Below, in pieces: positions 36,442 through 43,874 of a stretch of DNA of 43,874 nucleotides. Under the pieces are notes generated by a model. It did no database searches and was not told the origin of the DNA. It worked only from the letters and a program-made list of their open reading frames with translations. The DNA is from Rhizophagus sp. LPA8_4_AMF (lineage: Eukaryota > Glomeromycota > Glomeromycetes > Glomerales > Glomeraceae): assembly GCA_021464525.1 (NCBI GenBank), contig JADRCO010000201.1, positions 1 to 43,874 of the forward strand. Direction: 5' to 3'. The position numbers were made by a program, and so were the translations under genes. Every line of letters begins with the position of its first letter. Within the stretch, counting starts at the first letter, position 1.

Positions 36442-38204
36442 ATGAAAAGATTTTCTTCGCCACTTACTTACAATTTTCAAAGTGGCATATTTGATATTGA
36501 TAGGTTTCTTGATGAAACAAAATCAAAATCAAATAACAATAATTCTTCAACTACAATATCCGATAATAATAAATCATCTTTAAAATGGATTCCATATAAT
36601 GAATTTAGTAATATTAAAGAAATTGGTAAAGGAGGATTTGGTGTTGTTTATGAAGCTATTTGGCATGACGCACCTGAACAGAAAATTGATCTAATTTGGA
36701 ATAAGAAAAGAGTAGCTTTAAAAGTTTTACGTTATTCTGCTAACGATGATCAAAGTACAGATTTTTTGAACGAGGTAAACAAAAATATATATATTTTTTT
36801 TCCTTTATAATTTCTTTAATTTCTTTACTTACTTTATCTCATTATCAATCATAATATAATTTTAGCTGAGATTACATTATCGATGTATGGATTCAGGGAG
36901 GGTTCTTCCATGTTATGGAATAAGTCAAGAACCTCAAACAAATAATTATATACTAGTAATGCAATATGCGAGCGAAGGAAATTTAAGAAATTATCTTTCA
37001 ACTTCTTTTGCAAGATTTGATTGGTGGAAAAAAGTAAACATGCTTCGTGATATCGTAATTGGTCTTCAATCTATTCATAACGAGGGTTTGGTTCATCACG
37101 ATTTTCATAGTGGTAATATATTGCGTCATGGCTACGGCAATGATAGTAATAATTTAGATACTTATATATCAGATCTTGGATTATGTCACCCTGTAGATAA
37201 AAATCATACTAAATCAAAAGTTATTGGAGTTTTACCTTATTTAGCTCCTGAAGTTTTACGTGGTGAAAAATATACGAAAGCTGCTGATATTTATAGTCTT
37301 GGTATTATAATGTGGGAAATTACTACGGGTGATAAACCATTTTATGATCGTTCTCACGATAATCGATTGGCAATTGAAATTTGTTCAGGATTAAGACCAA
37401 AACTTATGCCCGGAACTCCTGAATGTTATGCTCAAGTAATGCAAAAATGTTGGAATGCAGACCCTTTGTCACGTCCAACTGTAGAAGAATTATTTGTCAT
37501 GCTAAAACAATTTAAGGAAATATCAAATTATAGGACACAAATTGGTGAAGCAGAATTAATTCGTTTTGGTGTTATTGAAAATATTTTATCAACGAAAAGT
37601 CATAAATCGATACATCCTGAAGCTATTTATTCAAGTCGTTTATTAGAATTTTCTGATCTTCCTCAACCAAAAAATGCAGATCCTGTTTCAATTCCAACAC
37701 CGAATGCTCATCGTCCAGGTAAAGTAAAAATATATGAAAATTATATTTCGGTTTTCAATTTTACTTACATTTTATTTATTTTATTTGCAACTTTTTATAT
37801 TTTACTTCAGTTCGACGTCGTGCGAATAGTGTAACATTTCATAATCGCCGTCCCAATAACAAACAAACAAATAGGAGAAGTGTTCAAGTTCAATCCGTAT
37901 CGAGTACTTTTAACGAAAGACGACATAGTAGATCATTTAGCAGTGACGAAGTTGCTGAAAGTGAGTAAATTTCAAACAAAATCTATATTGTAATTTTATC
38001 GTAGCAACAATATAAGAATATATTATAATTATCATTCATAAATTTAAATTTAGGTATGCGACGATTAAGTCTATCGTTAGGATCAAAAGGTATATACATA
38101 TCATTAAAATAATCTTTTTTATTTTATGATTAAAACTAATCGTTAAATTATTTATCAATTAATTAGATTTAAATGCGATAAATGAGGAACATTTCGAAGA
38201 TTAA
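36442..38204 (+). CDS. Tyrosine-kinase-like protein kinase with HHD catalytic loop
   Basis: Five exons: 36442-36774, 36866-37718, 37811-37960, 38054-38089, 38167-38204; 469 residues. Glycine loop GKGGFGVVYEA near 62-72, beta-3 lysine in RVALKVL near 94, catalytic loop HHDFHSGN near 188-195 (Arg of HRD replaced by His; catalytic Asp kept), SDLG near 213-216 for DFG, APE and DIYSLGIIMWE. Loss of the HRD arginine, usually tied to activation-loop phosphorylation, suggests activity not dependent on such control (inference). The tail has repeated basophilic sites (RRRANS, RRHSRS, MRRLS). The 36-nt exon 4 and 150-nt exon 3 both start and end in phase 1, so skipping either keeps the frame. An alternative end is the read-through of intron 2 to the stop at 37832-37834. 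Confidence 0.87.
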
Positions 38205-38733
38205 TAATTAATTTTTCCCCGTTCTATTAAATACCAATTACAAATTTTCTACTTAATCTAAATATTTTCCCTCCACCTTGTATAAATTATTTCTCATTCT
38301 TTGTCTATAATTCATTTTTAATAGCGTATTATGTAAAAAAAAAGTATTTATTATTCAATATTATTTAATTTTTTTTTTTTTTGGTTTTTTTTTTTGTAAA
38401 AATGTTTAATAAAAAATTTTTAATTACTTACCGTGCGTACTACGGAATTTTTTTCATCCTTGTAAAGTGTTGGTGATTATTATGTATAATGTATAGCCGT
38501 GTAGCCGTTATGTTTCGGGTTAAATTAAGGAGTTAAATTGTTGTCCCGAACGATCTACAGCTCTACAGCATGATTAATCAATGAGCTTGCGCTATAAGCT
38601 AATCCTTTTTAAAGAAAAAAAAATCATTAAAAAAATGTTTAAAAGAAATGCCTTTTGACTTTTCCCACAGTAATATCGTTTTTTAAAACAAAGTAAATAT
38701 AATATAAAATTATTTTTATTTGATACTGAAATA
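38205..38733. other. Intergenic spacer
   Basis: AT-rich, with long T runs near 38365-38395 and a moderately GC-rich patch at 38500-38600. It separates two genes on the same strand and should hold the promoter of the methyltransferase gene. Nothing else is recognised. Confidence 0.45.
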
Positions 38734-39773
38734 ATGTCGCAAGATCAAAAAATCGGTACAAAATATCCATTGTTTCCGTTCTATCCGTTTCCAAAAAGTG
38801 ATTTAGAATTTGAATATGATTCTAAAATTTCAAATCTTGTACATGAATTAATGAAAATAGTTTGGGGTGGTAATTTTGTTTCTCCTATTGAACAAGAATT
38901 AACAAATAGAAAAGATTTTAAAGTATTGGATGTAGGATGTGGCAGTACATGCTCGTGGGTTTTAGAACTTTCAAAAAAATATCCGTTAGCAAAATTTATT
39001 GGATTGGATTTGTTATCACCTTCACTTCCTAAAGATTTTTCACAAAATAATTTACAATTTGTTAATAGTGATATTTTAAAAGGTTTACCTTTCGAAGATG
39101 GTTCCATAGATTTTGTACATATGAGATGTCTTACAGCGGCATTTACTGAAAGACAATGGGAAGAAATTGTTATTAAAGAATTAGTCAGAGTATGTAAACC
39201 AGGTGGATGGATAGAAATATTAGAGATTGATGTTGATGGAAAATCATTAGGACCAACTTCTAAACGTATCATATCGGCTTGTAAGTTTTTTTACTTCTTT
39301 TCATAGTTTTTTTTTTTTTACTTTCTCAAAGAAATTTATTTTTTTTCACGCTTAAAAAAAAAAGGCATGGCTAAGTTTGAAAATCGAGGAATTAATGGTT
39401 TGATAAGCGAAGAAATCCCTGAATTCTTAGAATCTACAAATCAAGTTGAAATTTATGCGGAAGAAAAATACAGTCCCATCGGAAATTGGGGAGATGAACT
39501 TGGAAAATTAGTAAGTTTTTATATTTTATAATAATCTTTTTAAGAAGTTTTTTTTTTTTAAAAAAAAAATTAACCCTTTATTTTTATATAATTAAAAAAA
39601 AGGCCCTAGAATTTTTTGTTACATTATTTAAGTCTACAGATGAGTTACTTGAATGGTTAAGAGTAAGTAAAGAAGAATATGAAAATATGATAAGCCAATA
39701 CATAAAGGAAGTTGAAATTTATCGTTCATATTTTATTAACATCAAATTTTATTGTCAGAAAATTACGTCATAG
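38734..39773 (+). CDS. Class I SAM-dependent methyltransferase
   Basis: Three exons, 38734-39280, 39365-39510 and 39603-39773, give 287 residues. Motif I is VLDVGCGSTCSW (about 68-79), the acidic residue of motif II is in FIGLDLL (about 92-98), then FVNSDILKGLPF, DFVHMRCL and LVRVCKPGGWIEILE (about 150-165). These are the Methyltransf_11/25-type blocks: SAM binding is clear, the methyl acceptor is not. The C-terminal exons carry helical cap elements (GKL, ALEFFVTLFKS, EYENMISQYIKEVE), and the protein ends RSYFINIKFYCQKITS. This type of short methyltransferase is abundant in Rhizophagus. A long minus-strand open frame inside exon 1 is a shadow. Confidence 0.9.
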
Positions 39774-40931
39774 TCATCATGGTATATTAATAGTTTAAAT
39801 TTTATAGTTAATCATTTAACGCGTATGACATATTAAATAAAATATTCTAAAATTATTCGATATTTTATATTACCGTATTTATTAAAATCAATCATGGTAT
39901 AATCAATCAATAATGGCATAATCAATCATAAATGGTAAACTAAATAGGATGGTTAAAAATTTTTTTTTTTTTTACTTTAGTTCCCAGAATTTTTTTTTCT
40001 TATTTTTGGAACCAGTTAGGGAAATTATATACTTTTGCATATGATAATTATAAAAAAAGATAAGACAAATTTGGGCGTAAAAAGAAAAAAGAATTTTTTT
40101 TTAATTTCTCCTATAAATCATTGAAACCGAATATATATGTTCCATTCTCATCTCAAAAAAAAAAAAAAAAAAAAAAAAATATTTAAAATATTTATTATTA
40201 ATCCAAATAGTCAGCAACATAATAAAATATTTATATGTTATTATAATTATGTCAGCAATTGTATACTTTTTTATTTACCATAGAAAGAAATAATGAAAAG
40301 AAAGTAGAACTTGCATACGAATAATAATGCGCCAAAAAGCAAATTTTTTTTTAATCACAATATCACAATAATTTTAATTTACGGATAATGATTATTACGG
40401 AAACTTTTCTCGTTATACATGTCATGTATAACGATATTACGTAATTGATATTTTTGAGATTTCTATTGTTAATTGTTAATGGAGTAACCGCGGAGCGCTT
40501 CCGATATCTACTGATTATCGATCACGGTCATGAGGAAAGCTTATGTGTGACGAACCAAAGGAATCATGTAATTCTAATTGAAAACGTGGATTCAATGAAT
40601 CGTTTCCGTGAATTAAAAGAATTCTTGTTATTCTTATTGTATTTATTTTATTTAAACATATTTAACCATATTTTAATAATTTCTTTTTTAGTATATTAAT
40701 TTTTTTTTATGTTCTTAATTGAGGGTTTTAAAAATAGTACCGCAACAAAACCTTATTTTTTTTTTATCTTGGATTTTTCGTAATACGTAAAAAATTTTTG
40801 TCTTACGTAATTTTCTGTGTATACTTTTCTTATTTTAAAACATTTTTTTTTTTAAAAAAAAAAAAAATCCTTAAAATATTAAAAATTTTCTTATGTAATG
40901 ATCTATATTTTATAGGGAGAGTGAAACCCTG
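39774..40931. other. Spacer between convergent genes
   Basis: Holds a 25-nt A run at 40155-40179, the palindrome at 40410-40434 and a T/A palindrome at about 40843-40867. A plus frame at 40445-40699 falls in a less AT-rich patch (40480-40620) but lacks family features. Confidence 0.45.
40410..40434. repeat. Perfect 25-nt palindrome
   Basis: TCGTTATACATG and its exact complement CATGTATAACGA, separated by one T. It is not a homopolymer product, so it stands out from the local AT background. Confidence 0.8.
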
Positions 40932-42256
40932 TCATGAGGAGGAAGTGGAGTGAATTCTATTACGAAACCACTCCTTGAGGGATGTGCGACGATGATATTT
41001 TAGTATTTTATATATTGCAGCATCATGTTGGAATGACACTTCAATTCCAAGTTTATGAAGAAAGATGCTGCACCCTGGATAGAGTATACGCGGAAGCGGT
41101 CTAGCAGATACGATTCCAGACAAGCGCAATTGGTTATTAATTTCGAATTCACTTATATCCGCTGGCATATGTAAATTTAATGGGGCACCTATATTAAATG
41201 TGCAAAAAAAAAGAAAGTCAATTCCTTTCCATAATTATTCGATAAATTATTAAATAATAATTACCATTGTTTGCGACCTGATATACATGTCCTAAGAACG
41301 TATGCGCGACAAAATCTCCGACCACATAATTTCTATCAAGTTCAATTTCTTTTGATACTATAGCTTCAACTACTAATTGAGCCAAGTCTTCTTTGACCGT
41401 AATATTTATGAAAATATATTGACTTGGACTATTAAATGCGGTCGTAATTGTTGAGATATCATGTTTAAGGACCTCTTCATCAAAGATACCAACTTGAAAT
41501 AAAATCCAACGCATTGAATCATGCTGATTCTTATTTATAGATCGAAGATATTTATGTAATCTTGTTCTAGGACATTTTTTGTCTTTTACATATGTTTCAC
41601 TACAAGAGAGTAAAGAAGGATTTTGATAATTTTGTAATTATTATTTACTACATATAACCTTATAACTTACAGTTCCATCCCAGCGTCCCATGTAATAAAC
41701 AAGGCAACTCCTTGTTGTATGCAAGCGTCAACAAGCATTTCTTGTTTTTCATAATTATTATACAAAAGACTTATTACTACTGTTGTTGAATCTTTATATA
41801 AAGAAAATGTTAAAGGTACGAAAAAAAAGGTTGATGAATTGATGAAATTATAAAAATTCTTACTAGACAAGTGGTCCTGCATTTCCCAAGAACCTGGCAC
41901 TTTAATCGCGTCTATATTGGCTTCCGCATACTAAATAAAGTAGTATTAATTAAAATTAAAAACATAAAAGAAGAAAAAAGAAGAAATAATAAAAAAGATA
42001 TATATATATTTTTTTATATTTTTATATTTTTATTTTTTTTGTAGCTTACTTGAGTTTGTTCGGGAGGATAGGATAACCGAATTTTTTTGGCACCATAATT
42101 TTTTAATTTGCTAGCAATTTGCGATGCCAGTCGAATATCATCATTACAGACCAAAAAAATTTCGGTTTCGCTGATGTCAATTGGTAAGTTCACCACGTGT
42201 CTTTCTGGAGACTCACTGCCATGGTGGCAATGAGAAGCCTGAATTCTTGGTGTCAT
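40932..42256 (-). CDS. NmrA-like / atypical Rossmann-fold protein
   Basis: Five exons: 42256-42050, 41930-41864, 41791-41671, 41599-41265, 41188-40932; 328 residues. The beta-alpha order fits an NmrA-like atypical short-chain dehydrogenase: TEIFLVCNDDIRLASQIASK (first strand and helix), a DAIKVPGSW turn, TTVVISLLYNN, then EKQEMLVDACIQQGVALFIT, and later MRWILFQVGIFDEE (compare the TILQ.G.F block of NmrA). The N-terminal GxxGxxG dinucleotide motif is missing, so NAD(P) binding is doubtful. NmrA-type proteins often sense redox state or act as regulators, not enzymes. The C-terminus (FQHDAAIYKILKYHRRTSLKEW) resembles the closing helices of the family. All junctions are in phase; the family call is moderate. 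Confidence 0.65.
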
Positions 42257-43055
42257 ACAATCGCCAGAGGTCGTAGTTTATCCGATTTTTTTTTTTTTAT
42301 TTTGACAATTATAAACTATATAAAAAAAAAAATTTATCACAAGAGGCGATTATAATTCAACGGCTGTGCTTCTCCTTTGTGGACACGTTTAGTTGGAATC
42401 GAACAAAATTTTTTATTGTATCAGCAAAAAAAATCATCACTCATTATCAAAGAGTTAGGACTCTTTAAATAAGATCCTCATCAATGCCGAATATTTTTAG
42501 TTTTTTTTTTTTAGACTTTTAAAAATTTATTAGTTCTAATGAAGAAATAATTTATAGTCCCCTGAAAAAAATAAATTTCATGCCAATTACATCTCAAAGA
42601 CACAGAACAAACAAATAACGCAAAATAGGTTTTATCACATATCACGAGGGTAGATCTACAAGTAAATGATGCTGCTTGGCGGTAAACATGCAGTAAAAAA
42701 TTTTTTGAATTGCTTTCAAGGTAAAATTTATTAAAGTTCAATTTTACCCGAATGTGAAGATATGAATAAGGTAATAATTAACCCGAATATATTTAAATAT
42801 TTGTAATAAATAATACGATTATAAATTATTGGGAAACTAGCCATTGACATTAAATACAATAAAAAAATGCTTATATCAAACTAACGGCGACGATTAATTT
42901 GATTGGGCCTTTTATTTTTCTTTATTTTGAAGAAATTGGAAGAAAATAGGACACGTATTCATTAGAAAAACTAAAACCCTCAAGGCTAAGGAACAATATT
43001 CAAACGTAATATTTTGTAAGTAATACTTCCTTTATTATATAATTATGGTAAATTG
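42257..43055. other. Spacer, no supported gene
   Basis: Upstream region of the NmrA-like gene. Small frames, for example on the minus strand at 42511-42741, show no family features or splice partners. Confidence 0.45.
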
Positions 43056-43208
43056 TTAATCTTCATTGCAGGTTTGTTTAGAAGTTGGGCGTTCTAGTAC
43101 CATTTGTAATTCAGGATATAAGACTTTACCCATTTTTAATAATTTAATAACGCCCTTGTTAACCTGTTGTCTTTTATTTAAAGAAATACATTTGATACAA
43201 ACTTTTTC
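43056..43208 (-). pseudogene. Terminal exon or relic of an unidentified gene
   Basis: On the minus strand a clean frame begins right after an acceptor-like TTATATTTTAG (ending at 43209) and runs 50 codons to the TAA at 43058-43056. It reads EKVCIKCISLNKRQQVNKG, then VIKLLKMGKVLYPELQMVLE and RPTSKQTCNED. The composition is protein-like and unlike nearby noise. No upstream exon with matching features was found between 43220 and 43874, so it is either a relic or the last exon of a gene mostly outside the window. Function unknown. Confidence 0.5.
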
Positions 43209-43874
43209 CTAAAATATAATTTCATTCTTTGAATGGAATGAAATGTTAGGCAAAACCTATTTAAGTTAATTTATAGATTTTCTTATTAGAAGGATGCAAG
43301 AAAATGAATAAGATGCATGTTAAAGCATACATTCAAAGAGCAAAATTACACAAATTTTTTTTTAAATAGAAAATTTTGTTTTTTCGCAAGAATACGTAAA
43401 TCATTTCCAAATTACGTAAGATAAAAATGCGGATAAAAAAACAATTTGAAGTGAAAATCTAAACTTTAATTTGTTGTACTATAACTATTTAGATTTCATT
43501 CATTACTCCAAAGTTTTCATTGAATTTGATTATTTAAGCATATTTTTATTGAATGATCAAATTATGGAAAATATGATAAAAATTCAAAATATGAAATATG
43601 TTAAAAATTTCTTATTAACATTTATAATAATAAATTTTTTTGTTTTTTTTTTTTGTTTTCTTTTTTTTTTATTATTATCGTATTTCCATATTCATTAAAA
43701 ATTTAATTATTCATTATTTATATATTTATAGAAATTATGTATTTCCTTCATGTAATATATTATATATTAATCTAAACGATCTGAATTTTATTTTTAATCT
43801 TTTATTTATTATATTACCGTATCTGTTATATTTATAATACTATTATTACTATTACTAGAAATATTAATAAAATT
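43209..43874. other. AT-rich right end
   Basis: A small hairpin (ATTTCATTC/GAATGAAAT, 43219-43244) and T-rich frames at 43471-43837 that encode only Phe/Ile/Leu/Tyr runs. No gene is supported. Confidence 0.45.

Noticed and set aside
38781..39272. 163-codon minus-strand frame
   Set aside because: Fully antisense to methyltransferase exon 1, whose motifs are unmistakable.
40445..40699. Plus-strand 84-codon frame in a less AT-rich patch
   Set aside because: No recognised motif, low-complexity end, no partner exons; at most a relic.
43471..43837. Two overlapping plus frames at the right end
   Set aside because: Runs of Phe/Ile/Leu/Tyr from T-rich DNA.
1..43874. tRNA, rRNA, CRISPR, viral genes or bacterial-type operons
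   Set aside because: No T-loop-like GGTTCGANNCC with a matching acceptor stem was found (the GGTTCGAA at 23440 is RABL6 coding sequence), and no regularly spaced repeats or viral gene motifs were seen.

Overview
The window looks like a piece of a nuclear fungal genome, most likely an arbuscular mycorrhizal fungus close to Rhizophagus (Glomeromycotina). Reasons: very AT-rich DNA; many short introns (about 55-120 nt) with GTAAGT/GTATGT-like donors and TAG/CAG acceptors; and a mix of gene families known to be expanded there (divergent tyrosine-kinase-like protein kinases with an SDLG motif, BTB-BACK-TLDc proteins, F-box/leucine-rich proteins, TPR proteins, SAM methyltransferases). This identification is inference from composition and families; no search was run. 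I rebuilt all gene models by hand from reading frame, splice sites and intron phase; every model below sums to a whole number of codons with one stop.

Layout. 1-4100 is a decayed region: a possible cut-off MITE end, a broken piece of a kinase gene, and a TPR pseudogene split by a clear 461-bp hAT-type MITE with an 8-bp target duplication. 4475-6405 (-) is a kinase. 7894-10025 (-) is a 529-residue membrane-associated protein of a family I do not recognise. 11411-25713 is a gene-dense conserved housekeeping block: RRP5/PDCD11 (rRNA processing, +, 13 exons), neurochondrin (-, 9 exons), a RABL6-type GTPase (-, 9 exons) and a mitochondrial carrier (+, 7 exons). 26391-28093 (+) is a BTB-BACK-TLDc protein, 30018-31787 (-) an F-box protein, and 32648-34551 (-) a second member of the unrecognised family, with the same seven-exon, same-phase structure as the first. 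36442-38204 (+) is a second kinase with HHD in place of HRD, 38734-39773 (+) a SAM methyltransferase, and 40932-42256 (-) an NmrA-like Rossmann protein. The right end holds only an exon-like relic on the minus strand.

How the parts relate. The central block is single-copy housekeeping genes and the flanks hold members of expanded families, relics and MITEs: a stable core between fast-changing flanks. In both flanks a kinase lies within 2 kb of one of the two unrecognised paralogues. The neurochondrin promoter and the RABL6/carrier divergent promoter share the 9-mer TCACGTGTG. No tRNA, rRNA, CRISPR, virus or prokaryote-style operon was seen. The best candidate for something undescribed is the paired 529/480-residue family; I found no complete novel multi-gene system.
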